Source of the DNA: Pseudomonas marginalis
GTDB taxonomy: Bacteria > Pseudomonadota > Gammaproteobacteria > Pseudomonadales > Pseudomonadaceae
Length of the DNA: 64,000 nt
Assembly: GCF_024169655.1 (NCBI RefSeq)
Contig: NZ_JALJWV010000001.1
Span: 4,097,001-4,161,000 of the forward strand
Direction of reading: 5' to 3'
Positions within the stretch are counted from its first letter, which is position 1; every line of letters begins with the position of its first letter. Below, piece after piece: positions 34,653 to 43,728 of this stretch. The notes beneath the pieces are model-generated. The model was not told the DNA's origin. It searched no databases and worked only from the letters and a program-made list of their open reading frames with translations. Both the position numbers and the translations under genes were made by a program.

Positions 34653-35195
34653 ATGGAGCGTTTTTTCACCCCTGTCTGCCTACTGGGTTTGTTGAGCGCC
34701 TGCACCGCGCAAATCCCCACCCCATTGCCGCCCCATCCAGAAATCGGCAGCGGCTCCAATCAGGCCCCGCACTCGAGGGGTACAGCCGAAGAAAGCCATC
34801 CGGCGGAACTTCGTTATGGCCGCTACACGCTGGTCAGCACCGAGCCCACCACGGAACAACGCGATCTTCTTGCCCAAATCATTGACGTGAGCATCCCGTC
34901 CAGTCTGAGTCCTTCGGTGCAGGATGCGTTGCAGTACGTATTGCGACGCTCGGGCTATTCGCTCTGCCCCGCTACTGCGTCGGTGAAGGTGCTCTTTACT
35001 CGGCCCCTGCCCGCGGCTCATTACCGGCTCGGCCCGCTCTCTTTGCGCAACGCGCTACAAGTGCTAGCTGGGCCCGCCTGGCAACTCACGACCGATGAAG
35101 TCAGCCGTTCAGTCTGCTTCGAACAGCAGAAAACGGAGGCCGGCGTCGTGCGGGCCACACCCGTCTCGCCCCATCAGGCGGAGGCACGTCCATGA
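34653..35195 (+). CDS. PilL N-terminal-type ICE lipoprotein (TIGR03748-like)
   Basis: A probable outer-membrane or periplasmic lipoprotein of the mating apparatus. The 180-residue precursor has a lipobox (LLGLLSACTA, Cys near residue 17). Its second half resembles a secretin-like N domain: IIDVSIPSSLSPSVQDALQY, LRRSGYSLCP and LGPLSLRNALQVLAGPAWQL, as in PilL/TcpQ-type proteins. It starts the transfer operon and overlaps the next gene by four bases. Confidence 0.85.
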   Translation: MERFFTPVCLLGLLSACTAQIPTPLPPHPEIGSGSNQAPHSRGTAEESHPAELRYGRYTLVSTEPTTEQRDLLAQIIDVSIPSSLSPSVQDALQYVLRRSGYSLCPATASVKVLFTRPLPAAHYRLGPLSLRNALQVLAGPAWQLTTDEVSRSVCFEQQKTEAGVVRATPVSPHQAEARP

Positions 35196-35863
35196 AAGCC
35201 TCGACGTTTCAAACCCTCATTATTGGATTGCTTTGCCTGGCGGCCGCCGGGCTGAGTGGTGGATTGTATAACCAGTATCAGCGCGTGGCGGAACTACAGA
35301 GCACGAACACGCAATACCGACAAACCCTGGATACCCTGCAACGTGATTCAAGCGCCCTCAAGGACGCCCAGGAGAAGCTGCAGTACGCGCTGAAAGACCT
35401 GAAACAGATGGTCGATACCGGCGAGCAACAGGCCAATACCCTCGATCCGATGTTGGATCAGTGGGCGCAAGAAATACAGGAACTGCGCGACGGTCTGGCA
35501 GCCCGCGCCACCGTGGCAGACCTGACAGCGCTACGCGCACGCATTGAGCACGTCGAGCAGCAGCTCCTGGGGCTCAAAACTCTGTCATCAACTCCACCAC
35601 CGACGTCTTCCGCGACCAAGCTGAAAAAGACCATTCGCCCCAAGCCCACCCCGCTCTCGCCACCGTTCTCGGTGTTGAGTGTCGAGTCCCGTGGTGGTGA
35701 GCGTTTTCTGGCGGTCGCACCTCATGACAGTCGCTCTCTCACGGATGTCCGGCTGCTACATAGCGGTGAGCAACTGGGGGCCTGGCACCTAAAAGTACTG
35801 GAGCCGAACTCAGCCGTCTTCGCGGTGGCCACTCAGCCAGACCAGGCCGTGCAAGTCCCTTGA
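35192..35863 (+). CDS. Membrane-anchored coiled-coil protein of the transfer operon
   Basis: A 223-residue protein with one N-terminal membrane segment (residues about 9-25). A long coiled coil spans about residues 32-132 (TQYRQTLDTLQRDSSALKDA and following heptads). After a proline-rich linker comes a small beta-rich C-terminal domain (FSVLSVESRGGERFLAVAP). The topology suggests a periplasmic part spanning the envelope. The gene is fixed in order between the PilL-like and TIGR03759-like genes in ICEclc-type elements. Confidence 0.8.
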   Translation: MKASTFQTLIIGLLCLAAAGLSGGLYNQYQRVAELQSTNTQYRQTLDTLQRDSSALKDAQEKLQYALKDLKQMVDTGEQQANTLDPMLDQWAQEIQELRDGLAARATVADLTALRARIEHVEQQLLGLKTLSSTPPPTSSATKLKKTIRPKPTPLSPPFSVLSVESRGGERFLAVAPHDSRSLTDVRLLHSGEQLGAWHLKVLEPNSAVFAVATQPDQAVQVP

Positions 35864-35872
35864 GAAGCGATC

Positions 35873-36592
35873 ATGAACAAAGCGTCACTACTCCCCGTCG
35901 CCTGCCTGGTTTCGCTACTGACCACAGGTGCTGCGATGGGTAACCCCGTCACGACACAGTCACGGCTCCAGGACACACAATCCGCTCCGCTGGGACGCTC
36001 TGACTCTGCACAGGCGGCGAGCTGGGGTCTGACGGAGCAGGAGTGGACGCGCTTCGAACAGATCCAAGCCGGCCCACGCGGTTTCTGGAGCCCGAACCTT
36101 GATCCGTTGACCACACTCGGGGTTGAGGCCGAGACCGACCAAGAGCGCCAGCGCTATGCCGAATTACAGGTAGCGCTGGAAGCCAAACGCGCCGAACGCG
36201 AGTTGGCCTACCAAAGCGCTTACACCACAGCCTGGGTCAAGCTGTTTCCCGGGCTGCTGCCGATCCAGGGCATGGCATCCTCGTCCCCTGCCAGCTCATC
36301 GGTCGTGCCGCGCCAGGTCCTGTTTGTGGAGGACCAATGCCCAGCGTGCATCGCCGAAGCACAGCGTTTGCAAAGCAGCAACACGGAATTCGATATCTAC
36401 CTGGTGGGCAGCCAAGGCGAGGATAAACGCGTCCGTAGCTGGGCTCGGCAAGCAGACATCGATCCGGCCAAGGTTCAACGCCGACAGATCACCCTGAACC
36501 ATGACCGTGGTCGCTGGTTCAGCTTGGGTGCCCCGGGGCCATTGCCTGCCACATTTCAACAGGTGAGTGGACAATGGCAACGCCTCGACTGA
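35873..36592 (+). CDS. TIGR03759-like (PFL_4693) ICE protein, periplasmic
   Basis: A 239-residue secreted protein with a signal peptide (residues 1-22, ending GAAMG). A middle region reads EQIQAGPRGFWSPNLDPLTT. The C-terminal thioredoxin-like part carries a CPACIAEAQRL motif, consistent with a CxxC redox or structural site. It probably assists assembly of disulfide-containing transfer proteins. It overlaps the next gene by 19 bases. Confidence 0.85.
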   Translation: MNKASLLPVACLVSLLTTGAAMGNPVTTQSRLQDTQSAPLGRSDSAQAASWGLTEQEWTRFEQIQAGPRGFWSPNLDPLTTLGVEAETDQERQRYAELQVALEAKRAERELAYQSAYTTAWVKLFPGLLPIQGMASSSPASSSVVPRQVLFVEDQCPACIAEAQRLQSSNTEFDIYLVGSQGEDKRVRSWARQADIDPAKVQRRQITLNHDRGRWFSLGAPGPLPATFQQVSGQWQRLD

Positions 36593-37122
36593 GTGGTATT
36601 GCGCTGATGTTGGCGATGCTCGCCGTCCAGGCTGACGAACTTCCGCCGCCTGCCTACCAACTGGCGGCGCATGACGCCGACATCCCGTCTACGGTGCTGT
36701 TCGCGATTACCTTGCAGGAGAGTGGTATCCATGTCCGTGGTCGACTGCTGCCCTGGCCTTGGACCCTGAACATCGCCGGAACACCCTACCGCTTCACCAC
36801 TCGCCAGGCCGCCTGTCACGCCTTACTTCAGGCGCTCACTCAGTATGACGCCAAGCAGGTCGACGCCGGACTTGGGCAAACTAACCTGGGCTACCACGGA
36901 CAACATTTTTCCAGCCCCTGCGAGGCCCTCGACCCCTACCGAAATCTCGCCGTGACCGCCGCGCTGCTGCAGGAGCATCACACCGCCACCGGTGACTGGG
37001 TGTCAGCTGCCGGACGCTATCACCGCCCGGCAGGAGGAACGCCGGCGGCGCGTTACCGCGCCGGATTTTCCCGGCAACTCGAACGACTACTGGTCTCCTT
37101 CGAACAGGGCACACCACCATGA
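36574..37122 (+). CDS. Lytic transglycosylase-like ICE protein
   Basis: A 182-residue secreted protein that probably opens the peptidoglycan for the mating pore. A short signal peptide (residues 1-20) precedes a transglycosylase core with the catalytic Glu in TLQESGIHV. GLGQTNLGYHGQ (residues about 105-116, the SLT-type G-L-x-Q-x-N motif) and NLAVTAALLQEHH follow. Length fits the small transglycosylases of this ICE class. It overlaps both neighbours. Confidence 0.88.
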   Translation: MATPRLSGIALMLAMLAVQADELPPPAYQLAAHDADIPSTVLFAITLQESGIHVRGRLLPWPWTLNIAGTPYRFTTRQAACHALLQALTQYDAKQVDAGLGQTNLGYHGQHFSSPCEALDPYRNLAVTAALLQEHHTATGDWVSAAGRYHRPAGGTPAARYRAGFSRQLERLLVSFEQGTPP

Positions 37123-37634
37123 AGCGAACATCCCTTACCTGTTATTTCTTCCTGCTCGTGACACCTTTCGCCCAGCCGGGACTGACCGTAGCTGGGGATC
37201 AGCCTAGCGACTTCACCCGGCCCCATTTTCAAGTTTCCAGGCCGCCAATAAACAACAAGACTCAGCCTGATCGGGCCATGCATGCGGACCTGTCCACGTT
37301 TGCCGATGAAGCCTGGATACTGCCCATCCGCAGCTCTCACTTGAGCCCCGGCCAAATCACGTCCCGCTCCCTGAACATGCCGGGGTTGCGGCCATTTTTC
37401 CTGGTCGGCGACGATCTCCAGTCGCTGGCTTGGCTGCGTCAACGCGCGGCAGAGCTGCAGGAAATGGGCGCGGCGGGGCTCGCCGTCGAAGTGGCCAATA
37501 CTGAAGCCCTGGCCCGGATTCGAGCAGCCGCTCCCGGCATCACCATCCTGCCGGTCAACGGCAACGACATCGCCACCCGCCTGCAGATTGAGCACTATCC
37601 CGTTTTGATCACTGCCACCTCACTGGAACAGTGA
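37119..37634 (+). CDS. TIGR03765-like ICE protein
   Basis: A 171-residue secreted protein with a signal peptide (residues 1-25, LLVTPFAQPGLTVAG). A conserved second half reads LRPFFLVGDDLQSLAWLRQR and ITILPVNGNDIATRLQIEHY. The C-terminal PVLITATSLEQ shows it complete. Its role in transfer is unknown. Position just upstream of traD is constant in the ICEclc family. Confidence 0.83.
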   Translation: MKRTSLTCYFFLLVTPFAQPGLTVAGDQPSDFTRPHFQVSRPPINNKTQPDRAMHADLSTFADEAWILPIRSSHLSPGQITSRSLNMPGLRPFFLVGDDLQSLAWLRQRAAELQEMGAAGLAVEVANTEALARIRAAAPGITILPVNGNDIATRLQIEHYPVLITATSLEQ

Positions 37635-37643
37635 GTCCAGGTC

Positions 37644-39749
37644 ATGGCCGAGCATGCGATGGAGTCCAAGCTCCGGCCAGCGGTGGAGCTGTATACCGTA
37701 GCAATCTGTATCGCTGCCGCGGTGTTGTGCGTGTACTCGCCCTGGGCTGTGGCCCTGTCACCCGAGATCGGTCTGGTTGCAGCGCTGGCCTATGCCCTGT
37801 TCGGCCTGATCCGCCTGCGACAAGCTTGGGAGGTGCTGCGTTATCGGCGAAATATCCGTCGGCTGCCCCGCTACGAGCTGACCAGTCGGCAGATTCCGGT
37901 CAGCCGCAAGCGTCTGTTCATGGGCCGAGGATTTCGCTGGACCCGCCTGCACACCCAGCGCTTGGTCGAGGCCCAGGATCCGGCGGTCGCCCACTATGTC
38001 GAGCAACCGACCCGTTACCGCCTGGCACGTGGACTCGAACGTCGCCTGGAACATGCACCGTTTCCGTTCTCGACACTGGCGCGTGTCACCGCCTGGGACA
38101 GTGCCTTCAATCCGTTGCGCCCATTACCCCCGGTGGGTGGCTCGCCGCTGTTGCATGGGGTCGAGCCCGACGAAACGGAAGTCAGTCTGCCGCTGGGCGA
38201 AAGAGTCGGACACACACTGGTGCTCGGCACGACCCGCGTCGGCAAGACGCGACTCGCCGAGGTGTACATCACCCAGGACATACACCGCGCCGAACACGAG
38301 GTAGTGATTGTCTTCGATCCGAAGGGCGATGCCGACCTGCTCAAGCGCATGTATGTCGAAGCCAAACGCGCCGGTCGGGAGAAGGAGTTTTATGTCTTCC
38401 ATCTGGGGTGGCCAGAAATCTCTGCCCGCTACAACGCCGTGGGACGTTTCGGACGTATTTCTGAGGTGGCGTCTCGCATTGCTGGGCAGCTCAGTGGTGA
38501 AGGTAACTCTGCAGCCTTCCGTGAGTTCGCCTGGCGTTTCGTCAACATCATCGCCCGCGCACTGATCGAGCTGGGCCGACGTCCGGACTACCTGCAGATC
38601 CAGCGACATGTGGTCAACATCGACGCACTGTTCATCGAATACGCCCAGCAGTTTTTCGCCAAGACCGACCCGAAAGCGTGGGAAGTGATCGTCCAGCTTG
38701 AAGGCAAGCTCACCGAGAAAAATATTCCCCGGCATATGGTGGGACGCGAAAAACGTGTGGTGGCCATCGAACAGTACCTGGCGGTGAAGCGGGTATTTGA
38801 TCCGGTAATGGACGGACTGCGTTCGGCGGTACGCTATGACCGTACTTACTTCGACAAAATCGTTGCCTCGCTGCTGCCGCTGCTGGAGAAACTCACCACC
38901 GGTAAGACCGCCCAACTGCTTGCGCCAAACTACACCGACTTAGATGACCCGCGGCCAATCTTCGACTGGATGCAGATCATCCGAAAACGCGGCATCGTCT
39001 ACGTCGGTTTGGATGCGCTGACCGACGCCGAGGTGGCCGCCGCTGTGGGCAACTCCATGTTTGCCGACTTGGTCTCGGTCGCCGGACACATCTACAAACA
39101 CGGCATCGACCATGGCCTGCCCCCATCGGGTAACAGCAGTGACAAGTTGCCGATCAACCTCCACGCTGACGAGTTCAACGAGTTGATGGGTGATGAATTC
39201 ATCCCACTGATCAATAAGGGCGGCGGTGCCGGTATTCAGGTAACCGCCTACACCCAGACCCTCAGCGATATCGAAGCGCGAATCGGTAACCGCGCCAAGG
39301 CCGGCCAGGTGATCGGCAATTTCAACACCCTGCAGATGTTCCGCGTGCGCGAAACCGTCACCGCTGAGCTGCTCACCCAGCAGTTGCCCAAAGTCAACGT
39401 GTTGACCAAAGCCCTGGTGTCGGGCACCACCGACACCTCCGATCCTGAGGCCAACACCGACTTCACTTCTTCCTCACAGGACCGTGTCAGCAGCACCAGC
39501 GTGCCGCTGATCGAGCCAGCGCATATCGTCAGTTTACCCAAGGGGCAAATGTTCTCCTTCCAGGCCGGTGGGCAGCTCTGGAAGGTCCGCATGCCGTTGC
39601 CAAAACCCTCCAACGACGATGCCATGCCCAAGGACCTGCAGGAGCTCACTCAACGGATGCGGGAGGCCTACAACTCGCAGGCAGGTCAATGGTGGAGCGC
39701 AAGCGGTGGCGGCCCAACAACAAACTTCGATTGGGATCAGGTGGGGTAG
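37644..39749 (+). CDS. traD: Type IV coupling protein TraD
   Basis: This inner-membrane ATPase delivers the relaxase-DNA complex to the mating channel. The 701-residue protein has two N-terminal membrane segments (about residues 17-55). A Walker A follows at about residue 190 (GTTRVGKTRLAE), Walker B in the VIVFDPKGDADLL region, and later LHADEFNELMGDEF. A C-terminal soluble part is conserved. A second long frame on the same strand (37631-38464) is a shadow. It is followed by a 91-bp gap and the TIGR03747-type gene. Confidence 0.93.
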   Translation: MAEHAMESKLRPAVELYTVAICIAAAVLCVYSPWAVALSPEIGLVAALAYALFGLIRLRQAWEVLRYRRNIRRLPRYELTSRQIPVSRKRLFMGRGFRWTRLHTQRLVEAQDPAVAHYVEQPTRYRLARGLERRLEHAPFPFSTLARVTAWDSAFNPLRPLPPVGGSPLLHGVEPDETEVSLPLGERVGHTLVLGTTRVGKTRLAEVYITQDIHRAEHEVVIVFDPKGDADLLKRMYVEAKRAGREKEFYVFHLGWPEISARYNAVGRFGRISEVASRIAGQLSGEGNSAAFREFAWRFVNIIARALIELGRRPDYLQIQRHVVNIDALFIEYAQQFFAKTDPKAWEVIVQLEGKLTEKNIPRHMVGREKRVVAIEQYLAVKRVFDPVMDGLRSAVRYDRTYFDKIVASLLPLLEKLTTGKTAQLLAPNYTDLDDPRPIFDWMQIIRKRGIVYVGLDALTDAEVAAAVGNSMFADLVSVAGHIYKHGIDHGLPPSGNSSDKLPINLHADEFNELMGDEFIPLINKGGGAGIQVTAYTQTLSDIEARIGNRAKAGQVIGNFNTLQMFRVRETVTAELLTQQLPKVNVLTKALVSGTTDTSDPEANTDFTSSSQDRVSSTSVPLIEPAHIVSLPKGQMFSFQAGGQLWKVRMPLPKPSNDDAMPKDLQELTQRMREAYNSQAGQWWSASGGGPTTNFDWDQVG

Positions 39750-39839
39750 TCCGCACCCGCGACAGGTTTCGATTCAGCAGAAAACGATCCAGAAGGCGTT
39801 GTGACGACATCAACTTTGCAGCGCGCAATGGAGTGAACA

Positions 39840-40571
39840 ATGGCGACTTCCGCCCAGAACATGCCGCCACAACCGATCCAGCACCCAGGATTAATCGTCT
39901 CGGCGATTGGCTTGGTCCTGCGCATCATCGGTTTGCTGATCGCCTCGTTGCTGTTCTCGATTCTGATCGAATTCGCCGGGCTGCTACTGTTCTGGGGTGA
40001 TCAGGGCTGGCGACATAGTCAGGCCATGCTAACCAGTGAGTTGGGCTGGCTCAACGAGCACTTCAAATCTTCACTTCTCATCCAACAGCCTGGGGCAACG
40101 ATTGTCCAGTGGCTGGATTTACTCAATCAGTGGTTGTTGGTCAAGACCGGCTTTGCAGACTTCACCCAGCAGGCACGAGCATTGAGCCAGAGCAACGGTT
40201 TCTGGAGCTGGATCAACCAGCTCTACGTGAGTATCGAGGACTTTGTGCTAGCGGCGGTGTATGTCACCTTCACCTTCGTGGTGCGCCTGACCATTCTGGT
40301 CCTGATCACACCCTTGTTTCTGCTGGCCACGCTCACCGGTTTTGTCGATGGCTTGATGCGCCGTGACCTACGCAAATTTGGAGCTGGGCGAGAAAGCAGT
40401 TTTGTCTATCACCGCGCTAAACGAGCAGTGATACCACTGCTGATCGTGCCTTGGGTCATTTACCTGTCCCTGCCCTTTTCACTCAATCCTATAGCTATTC
40501 TATTGCCTTGCGCAGTAGTACTTGGAGCAACAGTAGCGATCACAGTGACGACGTTCAAAAAACATCTCTAG
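39840..40571 (+). CDS. TIGR03747-like ICE membrane protein
   Basis: A 243-residue inner-membrane protein with about four hydrophobic segments (residues about 17-50, 140-170, 195-215 and 220-235), including VYVTFTFVVRLTILVLITPL and the short tail KKHL. It is conserved directly downstream of traD in this element class; its exact role is unknown. In typical relatives the RAQPRD gene follows immediately. Here 7.7 kb of unrelated cargo intervenes, so it marks the left flank of an insertion. Confidence 0.87.
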   Translation: MATSAQNMPPQPIQHPGLIVSAIGLVLRIIGLLIASLLFSILIEFAGLLLFWGDQGWRHSQAMLTSELGWLNEHFKSSLLIQQPGATIVQWLDLLNQWLLVKTGFADFTQQARALSQSNGFWSWINQLYVSIEDFVLAAVYVTFTFVVRLTILVLITPLFLLATLTGFVDGLMRRDLRKFGAGRESSFVYHRAKRAVIPLLIVPWVIYLSLPFSLNPIAILLPCAVVLGATVAITVTTFKKHL

Positions 40572-40721
40572 GTGCTTAGTTAAGCTTTTTCCTTCGTGTC
40601 GTAGCTGCATTGGTAAAGCGCTCATGACTGTCCCCGGCCAGCTTGATTGGGCAATGAACGCTTTCCGATACAGCCCCGTGGGGCCGGTCGGGATTTTCCT
40701 ATTGCCAGCGTTTAGGAGTCG

Positions 40722-41330
40722 CTACCAAGTAATTTTTATCAAAATCAGAACTCCCAGCACCACAATCACCCACCCGATTTCTCGCAATTGCCTTAACATT
40801 TTCGGGTCCGAAACCAGGGTAGGTACGGGGACCTGTACCGTTTCAAAAGCCTGCTCTTCCGCAGGAAGCTCTTTCGCTTTTACGACAACTTTGAATGATT
40901 CGGCCTTGAGAGGATCTCCCTTCTTCAGATCCCAAAATTTCTCCCATCCATCAGGGTCGTAACCATATGCCAAGCCCTTATCATCAAAACCTGTGTCAAA
41001 AGTCAGAAAGACCTGGAAATCATCGAGGCTAACTGCGGTGAGTAGCTTAAAAATATCATTTTCCAGAATGGCACCGAGGGAAAACGCATGAGGATCTGAA
41101 GTACCGTCTAATCTGTCCTCCCAAGCATCTACGTACTTGAGAGTTGCAATTAGGCTTTCATGCGGTGTTGTTGTGAACGTAACGTCTCCCTTCTGTAGCA
41201 AACCTTTGTCGATGACATTGAGTTGGCCCGAAATAACAGCCGCCTCAAAAATCAGTCTACTTTGGCTGTAGTCTGCACCTCGTGTGTAGATATAGCGCCG
41301 ACTGGAAAGCTCAAGGTTTAGAATTGCCAT
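40722..41330 (-). CDS. Hypothetical tail-anchored protein
   Basis: A 202-residue protein of unknown function. The body is predicted soluble with beta-strand character (SRRYIYTRGADYSQSRLIFE, FQVFLTFDTGFDD). A single hydrophobic segment lies at the extreme C terminus (residues about 184-200, VIVVLGVLILIKITW), which suggests tail anchoring in the inner membrane. It is the first gene of the minus-strand cargo. It is possibly co-transcribed with the 98-residue gene that ends 17 bp upstream. Confidence 0.65.
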   Translation of the reverse strand: MAILNLELSSRRYIYTRGADYSQSRLIFEAAVISGQLNVIDKGLLQKGDVTFTTTPHESLIATLKYVDAWEDRLDGTSDPHAFSLGAILENDIFKLLTAVSLDDFQVFLTFDTGFDDKGLAYGYDPDGWEKFWDLKKGDPLKAESFKVVVKAKELPAEEQAFETVQVPVPTLVSDPKMLRQLREIGWVIVVLGVLILIKITW

Positions 41331-41346
41331 AGCGGCCTTTTCCTCT

Positions 41347-41637
41347 TTACTCCGACTGCTCGACTACCCTCGCGGTGAAAAACGGATTGCCACCGCACGA
41401 CAGGGACCAAGGCTCATTCGCCCGCGATTTTGTAATCTCTAAATGGGGTGCAAAAAGCCCAGTGTTTGCCCGAGCGAACGCACTCACAATCTCGTCCTCA
41501 GAAAGGCCATGTTTAGCCACTAAACATCTGAGCACGTCTTCTACTCTGCTCTCAGGAAGATCGCTACACGGAATCTCTTTCGACCAGATCGAGGCCTGAC
41601 CTTGCCAACCTTCAATGATCCAAACGCGCTTGCTCAT
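41347..41637 (-). CDS. Small hypothetical cargo protein
   Basis: A protein of about 96 residues starting MSKRVWIIEGWQGQASIWSK (ATG at 41637; an in-frame ATG at 41643 would add two residues). It contains a helical LPESRVEDVLRCLVAKHGLS segment and ends ARVVEQSE. No family recognised. It lies just upstream of the tail-anchored gene on the same strand, so they may act together. Confidence 0.6.
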   Translation of the reverse strand: MSKRVWIIEGWQGQASIWSKEIPCSDLPESRVEDVLRCLVAKHGLSEDEIVSAFARANTGLFAPHLEITKSRANEPWSLSCGGNPFFTARVVEQSE

Positions 41638-41823
41638 GAGCATTTTTCCATCGTGTGAGGACGCGAAAACCGTGCCTCTCTTACGGGCTTAGCCCAACGT
41701 TCGACGGCTGGGCTTGTGGTGCAATGGGCGGGATTTTCCCCGAGCTTATTCAGCTTGTGGCGCACCTATGTCGCGATCACGATCTGGTGTTAGATTGCTG
41801 CCATTCATAATGGAGCGATCGTG

Positions 41824-42201
41824 ATGCATAAGGTTTTGATAGCGCTGGTTATTGGTGTTTCGTCTCAGGCATCTTTTGCTGCCGGTAGTGTCACATATTT
41901 GTCCTGCCCATCTCTTGATAAAAGAGCTGATGACTTATTGGTTATAGTCGATCAACCAAGCGGAACGGCCTCCCTGCAAAGCAATAAGAGTGGATCAGGG
42001 CTTAACTTTACATCTCCTGCGTCGTTTGGACCTAAAGAGGTGACTTGGCGTAGTGAATCGAAGAGTTTTCAGCAGAAATTTTCCGTTGATCGTGTCAACT
42101 TGACTCTGAAAAGAGAAACTACAAGCGGAATGACCGGCTCCATCTACGTTGAAACCTCGCCATGTTCTATTGTCAAGGCGCCAAGCAATACGAAATTCTG
42201 A
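41824..42201 (+). CDS. Small secreted hypothetical protein
   Basis: A 125-residue protein with a clear Sec signal (residues 1-20, MHKVLIALVIGVSSQASFA). Two cysteines, in YLSCPS and TSPCSI, could form a disulfide in the periplasm. The mature part is beta-rich. It is the only plus-strand gene in this part of the cargo and has its own terminator directly downstream. I do not recognise the family. Confidence 0.7.
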   Translation: MHKVLIALVIGVSSQASFAAGSVTYLSCPSLDKRADDLLVIVDQPSGTASLQSNKSGSGLNFTSPASFGPKEVTWRSESKSFQQKFSVDRVNLTLKRETTSGMTGSIYVETSPCSIVKAPSNTKF

Positions 42202-42217
42202 AGTTTTATGCGAAACA

Positions 42218-42240
42218 AGCCGCCTATTGGTGGCTTTTTT
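42218..42240 (+). terminator. Intrinsic terminator of the secreted-protein gene
   Basis: AGCCGCC (42218-42224), loop TATT, GGTGGCT (42229-42235) with one G-T type mismatch in the stem, followed by five Ts. It lies 16 bases after the stop codon at 42201. Confidence 0.8.
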
Positions 42241-42278
42241 ATTGTCCGGAGGAAAACAATGGCTCAGAATTTCCTGGA

Positions 42279-42977
42279 TCAATTCATCATCAGCCGAGGG
42301 GGAAGCTCTACCAGTGCGTCCATCGCGTGGATGAGACATGCTCCATGGATGAAATGGATAAGCCCGGCGTCTTGTCCAGCCCTGATGACTACACCGGCAA
42401 ATAAGTGAGGGTCACCTGATATGAAGACGGGTGATCCACTCAAACCATCAATATCATCCACATGACCAAAATCAGTACGCATCGTAATCACCGCGTCAGT
42501 AAGCTCCCCCACCAAGGGGCCACTGAACGCTGCCAAGCCAGCCACAAATCGTTTTGTATCGTAGTGAAATTCTCTTCGACATTGAGGGTATCCGACAGCC
42601 AGAAACACTGAACCCTTTTTGAAATCTTCGGCCGGAAATATGAAGGAATTCAAATCGAACGCTCTCATTTGGGCTGGGGGATTGCTGGCCATGATCTGAC
42701 TATCGACCCGGAGAACCTTCAGATCACTACGCTCTTCAGGGCCAAAAACGGCTTCATAGTCGAACGGCAGCGCCCAATCATACCCAGGGATAAATATGCG
42801 AAAATTCTCAATCGTAATCCCCATATTTTCCCAAGTGTGACGGGCACAAATTACGAAAACCTGCCCTCTATACTGGCAGATAAAGGCCGTCCCACTGCCG
42901 ATGAACTGGTAATAGTCGTCGTCGCAAGCAATCGTAATTGGCCGAATGAAAGTCTTCATCGCTGAATCGAAGGTCAT
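42279..42977 (-). CDS. Trypsin-like serine protease fold protein without signal peptide
   Basis: A 232-residue protein with a readable chymotrypsin-like triad. His47 is in VICARHTWE, Asp85 in RSDLKVLRVD, and Ser180 in DGLSGSPVF, the place of the classical GDSGGP. The start MTFDSAMKTFIRPI has no secretion signal, so it should act in the cytoplasm. Cytoplasmic trypsin-like peptidases often occur in bacterial defence loci, where they are held inactive until a sensor fires. No sensor partner was recognised next door. The neighbouring 102-residue cysteine-containing protein is on the same strand, nine bases upstream. Confidence 0.75.
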   Translation of the reverse strand: MTFDSAMKTFIRPITIACDDDYYQFIGSGTAFICQYRGQVFVICARHTWENMGITIENFRIFIPGYDWALPFDYEAVFGPEERSDLKVLRVDSQIMASNPPAQMRAFDLNSFIFPAEDFKKGSVFLAVGYPQCRREFHYDTKRFVAGLAAFSGPLVGELTDAVITMRTDFGHVDDIDGLSGSPVFISGDPHLFAGVVIRAGQDAGLIHFIHGACLIHAMDALVELPPRLMMN

Positions 42978-42986
42978 TGCTTCGGT

Positions 42987-43295
42987 CTACTTGTCGTACG
43001 TCACCATCGCCGTGGCAGGAAAAGCGACGTTATGAGCCAGATCACAGAGATACTGCTTCCATTCCTGCCAACCGGGTTCACCGCCTCCAGACCGGATGAT
43101 CTGTTCGGCTTCATGATGACAAGTCCTGCCATCAATGCTGCCTTTGTGGACATGCAGCAGCTTCAAACGCTCTTTATCTGGTCGGAAGTTTTCGTAGACG
43201 ACTGCTGCTTTACCAGCGTCTTCAATTCGCTCGCCGCAAACGTCACAGAAAAGAAACGGCGAGCTTTGCCCGTTTACAACCTGAATCTCGACCAT
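42987..43295 (-). CDS. Small protein with a CxxC zinc-binding-like motif
   Basis: A 102-residue protein starting MVEIQVVNGQSSPFLFCDVC. The CDVCGE motif near residue 17 and a later HVHKGSIDGRTCHHEAE could form a single zinc site. The rest is helical. It is transcribed together with the trypsin-like gene, whose start lies nine bases after its stop. Function unknown. Confidence 0.65.
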   Translation of the reverse strand: MVEIQVVNGQSSPFLFCDVCGERIEDAGKAAVVYENFRPDKERLKLLHVHKGSIDGRTCHHEAEQIIRSGGGEPGWQEWKQYLCDLAHNVAFPATAMVTYDK

Positions 43296-43348
43296 CGTAT
43301 TAGTCCTTCGGCCATCGGCCGTTTCGGTGGAAAACCGGTCGCCTTTTC

Positions 43349-43675
43349 CTATCCAGCGATACGGTTTAGCTGCTTGTACTCATCCCAATCGATACCAAGC
43401 GCTGCGGCGATTTTGCGGTGTTGATCCAAGCGCCATTCGTTAGCTTGCTCCGGTGATTCGGCTACCAAGCGAATCACGAACTCATCAACCTCAAGTCCAC
43501 GGCTTCGGGCAGCTTCTGCGAAAACCACAAGGCGCTGCTGTTCACGGTACTCATCAACGGTCATGCCGCATGCCTCGATTATGGCTGGTTTGACCGACTC
43601 AATCTGAGTGAGAGCGCGAGGATTTTCAGCGAAGAATCTTTCGCGGGCTGCGCTGTAGCGGTTTTCAATGTTCAT
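43349..43675 (-). CDS. Hypothetical helical cargo protein
   Basis: A 108-residue, mostly helical, charged protein (MNIENRYSAARERFFAENPR at the start; IAAALGIDWDEYKQLNRIAG at the end). The repeated DEYR/DEYK pattern suggests an internal duplication of a short helix-turn unit. It has no membrane segment, and no family was recognised. Confidence 0.6.
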   Translation of the reverse strand: MNIENRYSAARERFFAENPRALTQIESVKPAIIEACGMTVDEYREQQRLVVFAEAARSRGLEVDEFVIRLVAESPEQANEWRLDQHRKIAAALGIDWDEYKQLNRIAG

Positions 43676-43728
43676 TGATTCAACGTTCCCTTAACAATTG
43701 ATCGAAACGTCATCGCCAGCAAGAGTAC

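Noticed and set aside
37631..38464. 277-codon plus-strand frame overlapping traD
   Set aside because: traD in the next frame has membrane segments, Walker motifs and full length; this frame has Arg- and Gly-rich shadow composition.
38124..38915. 263-codon minus-strand frame
   Set aside because: Antisense shadow of the conserved ATPase region of traD.
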